Shown in pieces: positions 22,130 through 33,914 of a stretch of DNA of 64,000 bases. The stretch is from the NCBI GenBank assembly GCA_034359265.1, contig CP136890.1, positions 31,724,501 through 31,788,500 on the forward strand, written 5' to 3'. How positions within the stretch are numbered: the stretch's first letter is position 1; each line of letters begins with the position of its first letter. This stretch comes from Canna indica. Taxonomy: Eukaryota > Streptophyta > Magnoliopsida > Zingiberales > Cannaceae. The notes below the pieces were generated by a model. It was not told the DNA's origin, ran no database searches, and saw nothing but the letters and a program-made list of their open reading frames with translations. Made by a program: the position numbers and the translations under genes.

Positions 22130-25011
22130 TGTTGATGAAATTGTCACACTAAAGGGGGGATGAATAGTGTGTTATCTAAATTTTTTTGTCTAATTTCGCT
22201 TTTAAACTTTTCTTAAACTACTGAGGTAATTCATGAATCAAGTAGCAAGTAGAAGCAAGATATAAATGATAAGCAATACAAAACACAAAGTAAACAACAC
22301 TAACACAATGATTTGTAGTGATTCGGCCCCAATGTCTACTACACTACCTAAGCACCCCGCTTAGGATTTCCAAACTAGTTTTACTAGATTAATTAGTTTC
22401 CTTACAATGAGAACTTTACACCGGAAAGTCTCCACTCTCAAACCGAATGCACTTTCACACCCGGAAGTATCCCGTCTTCCTACCGAGAGCACTCTCCCAC
22501 GTCAACCTAAGGGACAACTCAACTAATCCTAGTAAACTAAGTTTACAATGGTGGATTTAAGCCTTAACACTAAGGCAACCACCAACTCAATCAAACCTAG
22601 AAACCTAGGTTTACACACTTGATATACAATCAAAATAAACAACAAAATATATACAATAACAATTGGAGCAATAATTCAAACAACAAGTACTTAGCTCCAA
22701 AAAAAACTCTCTAGTCCTCTTGATGCCTTGAGAAGATGAATCTATGAAGCTTGAAGGCTAGATCAACAAATGGATATCAAAACTAGGGCTCTTTGCAAAG
22801 ATGGCTCAAGAATTATTATAGAGATGCAAGAAGTGGCTCTTTGAGGCTTAGAAGCATCATCGTGATGATTTACAACACATTCTAGACACCCTAAACCTAA
22901 ACTTTATCTTCCCGAAGAATCCCGAGCGTTGACGAGCGTCCTTGCTGATTTCTTCAATTTTTTCGATCGCGGACGTCGTGCGCTAACCGACTTGGAACTT
23001 GAAAGTATTTCTCAATGAAACATTAGTTCCATATTTGTTATCATCAAAACCGAGATTAAGACCAATGTAGAAAACCTTAGGCCAACAATCTCTCCCTTTT
23101 TGATGATGACAAACATCCTTAAGAAAATATATCATTTGAGCACAAAGGATATCAATCATGAGATTTCTCCCCTTATCAATATGCATATCTATGGAAATAA
23201 ATTTCCCCTATCTAATGCATGATTTTCCTATATTCTCTTCCCTTTTACCTACATTTTTCTCTCCCTTTTGACATCACTCAAAATGGGCAAGAAAAGTCAA
23301 TCAAAAGTCAAAGTTGAAACTCAAAAAGATTTTTCAAAACCGCGAAAGTCTCAACTCAAGGGATGAAAGCCAAACATCGAATAAGAGACTAAGTCATACA
23401 TGATATCGTGAAATGATAAATGAAATCCAAAACCAAGAATCATATAGTAACTTAAGTATCGATATTTTCAAGTATCGGTCAACTAGTCAAAAATCACTTT
23501 AGAAATGATTTTTCTCATCAAATGAGTATAACGATACCATAAGTAAATTTAAAATATCATACTTTAAATCTCATTTGAAAATCTAACGAAAATTTTAAGT
23601 ATCAGAAAAATGAGCAACTTGAAAAGAGTGATACTATAGTGGTATTTTCGTAAATAAATGGAATCTTTCAAAATGTTTCTAGATTTCATTTAAACTTTCC
23701 AGATACCATGATATGGTCATCTAAAGCATGTGTATCAAGTTTGAAATGAAAATAATATCGTCTGATCAAAATTTTAACTTAGCACAGTTTCATTCGAAGT
23801 ATGCATGAAAACATGAAAAATGGCTAAGTATCAAATTTTATTATCTACTCATGTTTTCTCAAGTTAAAGTACCTAAATATCTAACATGAGTGGATCTAAG
23901 TATATGAGTCAAGTTTGGACTTAAAATGAAATTTCTAAGTCACTTTGTTGACTTGGGTCAAAGGGATACTTAAGTATACATAAATCAAATTCTTAAATCC
24001 CTATCAAATCATATTCTTGATGAAAATTTTTAAAACTTTAACTGTAGAAACTAGATTTTTCAGAGAATCTACAGGTTCAAGAATCAGTAAAAAAAATTGT
24101 TTTCTAGAAATTCCTGATATTCCTGAAAGTCTAGTGGCATTTTCGTAAATTTCAAGTTTTTTTTTTTCAAAAGTTGTCAATTTTGCTTCAAACTTTCCAG
24201 ACATCGCTGAATGATCATTTAAGATGTGTGTGTCAAGTTTGAGCTCAAAATGAATTCTTTAAGTTCATTTTTTATCCTATCTTGATTTCAATAAAAAAAC
24301 TGATATTTCTAGCTATCATTCAAGATATCAAAATCATTCTTAGAAATAATTTTACTCAAGCAATGGTGTGAATGATATTAGAAATGTAATCAAAATAGTA
24401 TTCATAAAGTTTCATTTGAAGTTTTCGATGAAAAATCAAAGTATCAGAAAGATTGATATTTCACTTTGTGTTTTCAAATTCCAACTTTAAAATTGGTGGA
24501 GGGTGTTTCAAATGAGTGAGATGTGGAGGTGGAAGGACTTGACCTCTTCCTTGCTTTGATCTTCATGCTTGGCCATTTTTTCTTCACATGCCCATTTTCT
24601 TTGCAAGCATGATAAATTACCTTTCGTTTTTGGCTCTTAGAGTTTCTCCTTTGATTAGAAGCACTATGGGCATCAAAATCGAGATTGGTAGTAGGTGATG
24701 ACCAGTGTTAAGCCTATGGGCAAAGATGACTCAAGAATTCTTGTAGAGATGCAAGAAGTGGCTCTTTGAGGCTTAGTAGCATCATTGTGAGGATCTACAA
24801 CACATTTTAGACACTCCAAACCTAAACTTTATCTTCTCGAAGAATCCCAAGCGTCGACGGGCATCCTTGCCGATTTCTTCGATTTTTCCGATCGCAGACG
24901 TCGTGCGCTAACCGACTTGGAACCTGAAAGTATTTTTTAATGAAACATTAGTTCCATATTTATTATCATCAAAATCGAGATTAAGACCAAGGTAGAAAAC
25001 CTTAGGCCAAC
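22130..25011 (-). mobile_element. Internally deleted SIRE-type Copia element
   Basis: Minus-strand element. Its 3' LTR is 22130-23087 (minus reading starts TGTTGGCCTAAGG). The adjoining polypurine tract on the minus strand is AAAAAGGGAGAGAT (23088-23101). A truncated 5' LTR lies at 24703-25011 with the same text. Between them are a gag zinc-knuckle scrap (about 24650-24530: HACKENGHVKKKW, last Cys lost) and about 1.4 kb of AT-rich sequence. That sequence contains two diverged copies of one block (near 23620-23780 and 24120-24260; shared AAACTTTCCAGA and TGTGTGTCAAGTTTGA-like text). Pol is absent. Both outer flanks are GT repeats, consistent with insertion into a microsatellite. Confidence 0.78.
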
Positions 25012-25564
25012 GTGTGTGTGTATGTGTCATTGTCTTATGCCTCGGCTAGAACAAAAAAAAGGGAAATGTTCCTATTCCTGCATGCTTGAGGGTTGGGGCC
25101 TTCTGGTCCAGTTCAGTGTCTCTCCTTGTCTGGTTCAACGCCGGAAGGGGGCTTGCAAAAGACACTCCAGTGCTCAAGTCAATGGGACTCCAAGGTGGAG
25201 CAAATGAAAATTGGAAATTAGGATTACTTGAGGCGTGTCGTGTCTGTATTCATTGCAGGTGGAGGTGATGTCACCGCCCGAAAATCTCGTGGTAATATTG
25301 TAGGCGGGCTTGTAATGGTGTATCTCCTGATAAGGTAGGATATAGGTATCCATGTATAGTCGGGTAGAGTCCCGGGATAGAGCCGCTTGGTTTGGCTCAG
25401 ATCTAATTCAAGGGCGTAGTTGGGTGGACTTGCTCGGTTTGGCCCGGAATGAGTGGTGGGGTGTTGTTGAGTCTAATCCGACCGGACCCAATATATAGTT
25501 TTAGTCTAGTCCAGTTCCCATTAATGATACAAGCAAAAGTAGGAGTAGAAATGCATGCTCTAAC
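25012..25564. other. Spacer
   Basis: A GT-rich start, then unique-looking sequence with no supported gene. Two short open frames (25016-25207, 25086-25268) match nothing I recognise. Confidence 0.4.
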
Positions 25565-26195
25565 TAGGGGTGAGAAAAAAAACCGGTTTTTCGATTAACC
25601 AAAAAATCGGTCCGAAATCGAATCGGTTTTTTCGGTTTCAGGTTATATTTTTGAAAATTTCGATTTTCAAATTCGGGTTCGGTCCGCGGTTTAAAAAGTC
25701 CATCGATTTCGATTAATCGACCGGTTCAATATAATTTATTAATTTTTAAATAATTATTCATAAATTATAAAAAAATTGAAAAATTAACCAAATGATCTAT
25801 AAATTATAAAAAATTATAAAAAATTATTTAAAAAATTATGAAAATTATAAAAAAAAACAAAGTATATAAATATATATAAATTATATAAATTACTAATTCT
25901 TGCATCACATTATCTTGGCTAAAGTGATTTCACATTTTTTTCTTTTTTCCCTATGGAAATTCGATATTTGTTTGAATTTTTCTCCATATGTACGTGATTT
26001 GTATAATGTTATTATGTTTGTAGGTTAAAAAATTTTATTTGTTAACTGGAAACTATCGGTTAATCGAACCGGAAAAACCGAAATCGAAGTGACAGTTAAC
26101 CGAAGTTAATGGACCGATTTATGATTAATGATTTTGAAATATCAAAGTTAATAAAATTGCTAATGGACCGGTTAACCGGTCCATACTCACCCCTA
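25565..26195. mobile_element. Non-autonomous hAT-like element with CGGTT/AACCG arrays
   Basis: 631 bp starting TAGGGGTGAG and ending CTCACCCCTA, perfect inverted ends. Flanks are GCTCTAAC (25557-25564) and TCTCTAAC (26196-26203), 7 of 8 identical. Subterminal zones are dense in AACCGGTT, CGGTTTTTTCGG and GATTAATCGA words; the core is AT-rich. It appears to share ends and subterminal motifs with the elements ending at 43401 and 62571. Confidence 0.88.
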
Positions 26196-26593
26196 TCTCT
26201 AACCCAATTAATAAATCTAACATGGAAGTGATAAGCTTACAGCACATGGATTATGGATTCCCAAGAAAGGGTGTACGCCATTGGCTTTTTAAGATCAATT
26301 TTCATTAGGATATCATAAGGGGTCCAACCTTTAAAAGAGTATATAGAATGAGCTAATTCTTGTGCTATAAGTATATTATCATGTATGCTTCTTCCTTCTA
26401 TAAAAGTAGCATATTCTTTTCGAAAGTAACGAAGGCAAGAATAGTTGAAGTCGAGTAGCTAGAACTTAGCACGAATCCTATATGATAAGTTGCACAAGGT
26501 TATAGACCCATAGTCTTCAATTTGAGTAGGATGAAACACTTAGGGATAAAAGTTAGAATTGTTTTATTTGAATCATCATGCAAAGAAGCCCTA

Positions 26594-27107
26594 TTGTAAA
26601 AAGGATTAATTAATGAATATATCCTCACTTTTACCAAAATTCTCAAATCTATCATTATTTTTTATTTGTTTCAAATGCATGCTTCAATTCTCAATTCGTT
26701 TCAATTGTAGCGCACCGTCAGTCCGGGGTTAAGTTTCTCATTACCTACTGACATGGCAAGGATGGTGTGTATAATGAGGTCCAGTTAGTTAATATTTTAA
26801 AATAAAAAAAAAAATATTTTTTAAACAACTTGTTATACTAGCTAACTGGACCTCAAATAACTCCCTCAAAGAAAAATATATATTTTTCTCTTTTTTATTT
26901 TAAAATATTGGTTCTCTGGACCTCATTATACACGTCATTCTTGCCATGTCAGCAGGTAAACGAAAAACTTAACTCCGAATTGATGGTGTGCTACAATTGA
27001 AACAAATTGAGAATTGAAGCCTGCATTTGAAACAAATGAAAAGTGGTGATAGATTTAGAAATTTTGGCAAAAGTCAAGATATATTCATTAATTAACTATT
27101 GTAAAAA
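26594..27107. mobile_element. Fold-back MULE-like element (26603-27098)
   Basis: 496 bp that is almost entirely two ~210-bp inverted arms (left GGATTAATTAATGAATAT; right end ATATTCATTAATTAACTA). They meet around an AT-rich hinge near 26810-26890. A 9-bp direct repeat TTGTAAAAA flanks it (26594-26602 and 27099-27107); matching extends to 12 bp. Long arms with a 9-bp duplication suggest Mutator ancestry. No coding sequence. Confidence 0.82.
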
Positions 27108-27168
27108 TCATGACAGTAGTGCTTAAAAAGTATAAAATATAGAAGGTCAATAATGCTTGAAAAGTTCA

Positions 27169-27902
27169 AGAGTAAATAGGAGTGAGCGGTCCGAATATCC
27201 TATATTTTTCATGATATTATAGGACCAATTTTCCTAGGTTTTGGATTTGGATCATGTCTTGTTGGAACCTCGAATCAGACCCTACCTGAAACCTGTGGTG
27301 TACTACAAGTTCAATAAATAGGTTTCATGACTTGAAATCAGACCCTACCCTGTAGTACACCACAAGTTTTGGGTACCTTATACGTAGTACACCACAAGTT
27401 CTAGTACCTTGTTGGAATATGTAGTACATCATAAGTTTCGAATACCTTGTTGGAACATATGGTGTACTACAAGTTGGGTTCCAGGTATCTTGTTGGAACT
27501 TGTTCATTTTTTTTCTCTTTTTATATATCTAATTCAATAAATAAAAAAATTAAAAATGTAAAATTAAAGTTGACAAATATATAATAAATTATGCAGGTAA
27601 GGTTAGTAGATAATGGATTTGGATAATAGGTTTGTATACTAGGTTAATGGGTTTTGGGTAGTGAATTACTAGATTTATTTTAAACTATATAAGTATATAT
27701 GCATTACATGTAGCAACCTGGTCCGAGTACCCTGTATGTTGGAACCGGAACCAGAATCAGATTTAACCAGTTCCTTAATTAACTTCTTACTCGGACCTCA
27801 CTTGCCCGAATTTAGTTTGGGTCTATCCGAAACCTACCATATCGGGTAGGTTTCAACTGGTTTCAGTTCTACTCGGTACCCATGCACACCCCTAATAGTA
27901 AA
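27169..27902. mobile_element. Non-autonomous hAT-like element, copy 2 (27177-27894)
   Basis: 718 bp, starting TAGGAGTGAGCGGTCCGAATA and ending GGTACCCATGCACACCCCTA. Flanks are AGAGTAAA (27169-27176) and ATAGTAAA (27895-27902), 7 of 8. It matches the element at 20023-20492 in inverted orientation, including the CCACAAGTTT and GTACCTTGTTGGAA-type words. It splits LINE F. Confidence 0.85.
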
Positions 27903-27983
27903 CCCATCATGACATGGGCTTTCCCCATTCACCATAGGTCCATAGTAGAGATAGCTTTCCACGCTTCTTCTCTAGTAAATTGG

Positions 27984-29239
27984 TTAGGGGGGCGTTTGGT
28001 TGCCCACAAGTGCAAATGCTGCAACTCTAGTTGCAGCATTTAGATAATAAATTTATTTGGTTGACTGCAAAAGTATTTTGCAGCATTTACTAGTTACAAC
28101 TTGTACTTCTAATATCATTTGAAGGCTGCAAATGGAATTGCAGCCCAAAAAAACCACAATACAATATTGTGGGCTGCAAATACAATAATTTAAGTATTAG
28201 AAAATAATTAATTTTGGCGACTTAGAGTCGTCGGATGGAGACAGAATAAATATCAAAGTTGTAGGTTTTCGTGCGTTGAACGCGATGGTAGTGTCAGATT
28301 TTAGATCTGATGTTGTTTGATATATTTTTTAATATATTTTCAGTATTATACAATAATTAAAATTTATTAATTTATTTTGATAAATAATTAAATAATATAA
28401 AACGTATTTTACTAAACTAAATGGTGATTTAGAGTATAAAATAATATTATTATGGGTTAAATTAATTCTGTTGTAATCGATCAATTATTGTTGAAGGGTA
28501 AAATGATATATTTACCATTTTACATCTATTTGACTAACATCTTCGTGCCTCCAATAGGTCGTGCTCGAGTCAGCCCAATCCCGAGCCCGGTCAGGCTTGT
28601 TGCTAGTCAGGACGTGTCTAGCACGACTCGGAATCCCAAAGCGGTGGCCCAGTAATGTGTGCCACGATCATGATTTTATTGTGTCGGACTATCAGACTAG
28701 GTCTGACATCGTGTCGGGCCAAAGTTTTTGGCCCAGCCCAGCCCGACACAAAAAAAAATGGGCACAACCCGATCCATTTAGCTCGACACCACTAAAAAAT
28801 ATCTAAAATATGGTTTAAATCCGATAATTAATGAATTTTAAACTCGCTAATATCCGATTTGAAGTGTTTATCGGGCTATCGAGTTGGGCCGATCTAATAA
28901 CACTTAGCCCGACCCGGCACGATAAGGGATCGGGCCTTATTGGGTCGGCCCGATAATGGCCCGAACCCGATAAAAGCCAGCTCGAACTCGATTTTTTTCA
29001 TGCTAGGTCGGGTCGAGCTATCGAGCTAGGCTGAAATCTACCACACCTATATCAGATCGGGCCAAAATTACTAGACCTAGATACGATCATTTGCGGCCAA
29101 CCAAACGCTTGCAAATAGAAATTGCAACTCTACTTGAGGGTAACCAAATAGTATGCTGCAAATTTTATTTACGAGCATTTGCTTTTACATGCAAATACTT
29201 TTGCAACATTTGCACTTGCGGACAACGAAACACCCCTTA
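27984..29239. mobile_element. PIF/Harbinger-like element with nested insertion (27987-29236)
   Basis: Flanked by TTA on both sides (27984-27986, 29237-29239). Left end GGGGGGCGTTTGGTTGC, right end GACAACGAAACACCCC. The inverted repeats continue imperfectly as CCACAAGTGCAAATGCTGCAA on the left and its complement on the right. A TTA duplication plus a GGGCGTTTGGTT-type end is the PIF/Harbinger (Tourist-like) pattern. No transposase. The centre (about 28555-29085) is a different, GC-richer sequence. Confidence 0.8.
28555..29085. mobile_element. GC-rich segment nested in the Harbinger element, probably hAT-like
   Basis: Dense in GGCCCGAT, AGCCCGAC and CGAGCTAGG words in both orientations, like the subterminal arrays of the hAT elements in this window. 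Candidate ends are TAGGTCGTGCTCGAG (28556) and its weak inverse near 29050 (CTACCACACCTA). No target duplication could be fixed, so limits are approximate. Confidence 0.4.
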
Positions 29240-29520
29240 AATCACTTAATTATTAGTTATAAACATAGTAGTAATTTGAATAAGAATTTTAATCTAACAT
29301 GCTATGTTTGATAAAAATTTTAAAAATATGAATAATAAAATATTTTTATTATTTGATTAGAGTTAGAAATACCAGCACTATTAGCTAGAAGTATTTTCAA
29401 GTAGAGAAGTCACATATTATATATCTCTATATATAAATTATTAAAAAGTCAAAAATGCATGCTAATATAATTTATGCGAGTGGGCTCTTTTGCCTTCGTT
29501 TTCTTTCTTGTTAATAGAAA
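29240..29520. other. AT-rich spacer
   Basis: Nothing recognised between the Harbinger element and the start of the Tat LTR similarity. Confidence 0.5.
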
Positions 29521-29746
29521 AATTCCTGGACTAAACTAGAATTATTGGGTCCGATCGGACTAGACCCAGCAATAACCCATCTTTCATCTGAACCAAACCG
29601 CGCGGTTTGCCAGGGGGATTCGCCCAAACGAAAAATTCCTGGACTGAACTAGAATTATTGGGCCCGATCGGACTAGACCCAACAATAACCCATCTTTCAT
29701 CCGAACCAAACCGCGCGGTTTGCCAGGGGGATTCGCCCAAACAACG
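29521..29746. repeat. 113-bp tandem duplication at the 5' LTR
   Basis: Two units (29521-29633 and 29634-29746), each starting AATTCCTGGACT and containing CCAAACCGCGCGGTTTGCC, a 16-bp palindrome-like core. They differ at only a few bases. Confidence 0.9.
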
Positions 29747-30570
29747 CTCTTTAGCCAGACTCAAAGCCAAGTCAGATGGCTCTATCCGGGGGACCCACTC
29801 GGCCAAACATGGACTCGTATGTCCTCCATTACAAGGGATATACCATTATAAATCCATCATCTCCGGAATTGGCCTCGACCCATTCTGGGCAACAATCCTA
29901 GCGAGATTATCGGGTAGCATGATCACCTCCACCTGCAATATATACAGACACGGCGCACCTAGGTTATCCTAAGTTCCAATTCCATAAACCTCCATCTTGG
30001 AATCACCCTAACTTAGGAATCATAGTGTCTTTTGCAAGTCCCCCCTATCGGCGTTGAACCATATTAGGAGATACACCAGACCAAGCCCGAAGAGCCCCAC
30101 TCTTAGGTAGGAACATCTGGCCCCCATCGTGGGGCCAAGTAAAGCTTACATTCCCCACAATGGTTGGAGCCCGGAGCAAAGAGACCGTCATCGCACACCA
30201 ACGGCAATGACCCAACAGCGATGATCGATTGTAGCCTCGTGACGCTGTAACAACAAGGAGCGACGCTCCAGTACCAGCCCCCCTTCTCCTTGAAGAGCCC
30301 CGACAACATGCAAACGAGATAGAGGCACAACATCAACAACCAATGACACAAGTCGAGATACCAATGCAGCCTCAGGGGCAGACCCTGGCAAAACATGAAC
30401 GTTGACATTCAGAACCCAGAGAGACACACCACCTAGAAAGAAGGAGACCAGTCTCTGTCCTTCGAGACGAAATCTACAGCACTCCTCGACCGAAAAAAGA
30501 TACGGCTCCTAGGGCTCTAGGAATTGAGGTAGTCTCTCCCCTCGACGCAGGGCCCTTCACCAAGCATATC

Positions 30571-31510
30571 ATGGCAACTCACCTCCCATATAGAAGTGAG
30601 CTACCTGCCACCTTAACACCCTACGACGATATGGATGACCCCGCACTGCACCTAATGGAATTTCGAACCACAATATACTATCACGGGGCAACCGGCTCTG
30701 CACTCTGTCATGCCTTTTCGATCTTCTTAGGGAAGGCTGCCCTATTATGGTTCGTATCCCTCCCACTAGGATCGATCCACTCCTTCGAAGATCTTTCCCA
30801 TGTCTTCCTCCGACAATTCACCACATCATGAGTATATCACAAGATAGGAGCAGCCCTATTATATTAGGCTAGGGCAACATGAGCCCTTAAGAGAACACCT
30901 GAACAAGTACCATGCCATAGCATCTAACATCCCCAACCTCGATCCATAAATCAAACTTTTCTGCATCCAACACGGGCTAAAGCCCGGGCCTTTCGCCGAC
31001 CAAATTGCCTTGGTCAAACCCAAAGACATGGCCGAGTTCTAGGAAAAGGCGGCAGGTTTCACAAAAAATGAAGATCAAAGAGAAGCAAATAAGATCGACT
31101 AGAAAAACCTCAAAGTCGCGATCGAGGACAAAATGACCAAAAAGGAAGATAGAAAAACAGAAGACCGTAGCCGACACGAACGGGGAAATGGCAAAGGGCC
31201 AAGGTCTCCACCCCGCCCGAGTGCCCGCTTCGAAAGACTATCCTCTCGGACATCTACCACTTGAAGCTCATCAAAACCCCGCCAACGCGAGAAAATAAAA
31301 GCTACCGCCCAACGCCGACATGAACAAGAAGTGCACATACCATGACACCTATGGACACACACTACCGAGGAGTGTGTAACGCTCGGAGATCAGTTGGAAG
31401 ACCTAGTCCGCACAGGACACCTTGACAAATACCTTTGTCACAAGAAGGAGAGAGGTCGGAGCAGGAGTCGCGGCCCTCAACGGCGAAGCCTAACACCCCT
31501 GAAAGGAATA
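30571..31510 (+). pseudogene. Tat Gypsy gag fragment
   Basis: Capsid-like text at 30571-30831: LTPYDDMDDPALHLMEF, then HGATGSALCHAFSIFL, then GKAALLWFVSLPLGSIHSF, a strong match to plant retrotransposon gag. After stops it resumes with FADQIALVKPKDMAEF (about 30995-31040) and LEDLVRTGHLDKYL (31397-31438), followed by an Arg/Ser-rich stretch. The frame is lost where the foreign LTR begins near 31540. The downstream remainder (33915-34100, VPERAWSSKRTPRDN) resumes the polyprotein. Confidence 0.75.
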
Positions 31511-31538
31511 GTCCCCTTGAGCCAATCACATGTCGATG

Positions 31539-33914
31539 TGTTAAGGGACTATTCAAGGGTAATCAACTTAATGAGGCATCTTTTTAATCATATGTTGCAT
31601 CTTTATTCATAAATATTGTGATGAACCCCATGAACCCGGGCAAATGATTCTGATGCCATGATGAGATCATGATAGTGAGACTTGGAATCCAAATGCCTCT
31701 ATTCTAAATGTTCCTAGTCGTATGATCACCAATTAGGGGATCGGTGATTCCGGATAGACTAGTGCACTTGGTATATGTCCTATATGATAAGGGATAGTTG
31801 ATCTCATAATTACCTATGCGCTGTCATTAATGTACAAGTGCATGTTGCTCATTAGCGAATGAGTTCACTGAACGCGGACCTGCACGAGGAACACAAAATG
31901 GAATCCTTACATGAGTGTCAATAGGATGTTCCTCTGGTGATAGTAGGTGCAAGTAGTCCTTGGACTTGAGGTTGTCATGGTTACCTTGTGAATGACGACC
32001 CATTGCTTTGGTTCTATCCTTACATGGCCTTCAGTGTCATGTATCGGGTATTACTGGGCATGGGCAAGCATTCAAGGAGGTAGGTGAGCAACCAACATGA
32101 GATTGGTTACTTCTAGTGAGAGGAGATAATATCCTATGTGTCCCTGCGAGTGTCGACTCGAGAATTTTTAGCCAGAGTAGACATGAAAGTTAAGAAGATG
32201 TTTTTGGCATTTCATTATTGAGACGACATCTTGGCGGGTGGAATACATATGAATCGGTATTAGGGTTTGACACTTCTTCCATACCCTAGCCGACTTCGAG
32301 TCATATAACGGGGGGATTTAGTTGCACAGTAACTAATCACCGAAGGGCATTTGACCCATGTAGATTGAACATCACACTATCCGGGTAGTCATGACTCGTT
32401 GCTAGACGTCAATCTTCACTTGTGAGTAGAGTCCCTCACGACCACACTAATGGGGTTTAGTGGAGGCTCGTAAGATTCGAATAGAAGTCGTTCTATCGGA
32501 TTTGACTCTCTGTTATGCACAACTCACTATTGGCTTTGTATAGGGCCCAATGGGTCACACACAACATGCTAACCTCGTAACGGACTTTATGAGATAAAGT
32601 CCGAATGTGGCACTATATGTCTACTAGCATGGACACGCTGCAACTTGATCACAGATCTCGTTTACGGACATAATAGGAAATGTATTTTTTTATAGAAACG
32701 AATGCACAAGGAAGGAGTTCCTCGGTAACCCTAATTTGTAGGGCATTCCTAAATTATAGGGATTAGCATATAATAATATTTTATGTGGTTGATTAAATTT
32801 AATTATGAATTAAATATTTAATTAACCACTCTAACGAGGATTGTATTTAATTATGAATTAAATATAATTTGATTTTGAATCAAATATACATGATGGGGAA
32901 ATTAGTTTCTAACCATGAGCCTAACCAATTAATTAGGAATTAATTAATTTGGATAAAATCCTAATTAATAGGAATTTAATTTATGTAGATAAATCATAAA
33001 ATTAATAGATTTATGATTTATGATGATAAATCATAACTCTATTAATTAATAGAAATTCAAATTATTTAGATAAACATCTTTCCTATTGTTTGGGGGATTG
33101 ATTTATTTAGATAATTATCATTCTTGTTAATAGGCTCTAAATTTATAGAGATAAATTAAAGTTTATATTTAATTGGATTTAATTGATTTCGAATTAATTA
33201 TGAAGCCATTAAATATAAATTATTTTTGGATGCAAACCCCAAAATTTTGAATTCCAGAGGAGTTTTTTTTAAGGGGCCAAGTCTACTCTTGTAGCCGTCC
33301 ATGCCCCCCTATAAATTGGTGGCCTAACCTCCTTCAAGAGGGTTAAGTGAATTAGTTTTTCATGTTGGAGAAGACTCAGAGCTTGATTCTTGAGAGAATT
33401 CTTGAGGAGAAAAGTTTCAAAGAATCACTTCTCCTCTCCCTTGGTAGCCGGCCACCTTCTTCCTCCTTCCCCGGTCTTTTGTGAAGCCATATTGAAGATG
33501 TCTTCCACTTAAGTGTGCCGCATACTTCATCTTCTTGGAGGAGTTCAACAAGGACAGTGAGGTATTCTTTTATCTATCTTTTCGTTCCGTGATTTTCTCA
33601 TCTCCTCTTCCTCTCGTTTTGGAGCCCGAGGTTTCAGATTTTGAGAAAGCTTCTCCGTTGAGCCACTAAGAGTCCGATTGTTCACTACCCCTTTGTTGCG
33701 AGGTGCTTGGTGTGGACTTTCATTGGAGAAAGTGCGTGTGTGCGTCTTGAAATGGGAATATGAGCACCCATTTCAACCGTAATATAAGGTATACCTTCTC
33801 CTTCTACTCGTAGATTGAATTCCTTAAAGATTGCTAAAATAGATCATTGTTTTCGGGATGATTTGAATTTCTTAAATTGCTATTTCTGTTGTATTTCTTA
33901 TTCTTATCCCAACA
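31539..33914 (+). mobile_element. Large solo LTR inserted in the Tat gag region
   Basis: About 2.4 kb of AT-rich sequence bounded approximately by TGTTAAGGGAC and CTTATCCCAACA, interrupting Tat coding text on both sides. It has a promoter-like CTATAAATTGG (33309-33319) followed by a CT-rich leader (33420-33500), as in the R region of a plus-strand LTR. No clear 5-bp duplication was found, so the ends are estimates. Copia origin is inferred from the CAACA ending only. Confidence 0.55.

Larger units (their letters stand above)
26204..27986 (-). mobile_element. LINE RT remnant F, minus strand, host of three nested elements
   Basis: Minus reading from 27986 gives FTREEAWKAISTMDLW and, after a frameshift, PCHDGFT. 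It continues past the hAT at 27177-27894 as YFILFKHYCHDFYN. It then passes the fold-back element 26603-27098 as ASLHDDSNKTILTFIPKCF, then RSIHDNILIAQELAHSIYS and DILMKIDLKKPM (motif A, near 26300). This is the order of an L1 RT. All frames are disrupted. Confidence 0.75.

Noticed and set aside
25016..25268. Short open frames of about 60 codons
   Set aside because: Length expected by chance; no motif, no composition change.
30103..30427. Minus open frames near 30100-30430
   Set aside because: Opposite the Tat leader and gag N-terminus; no recognisable domain.
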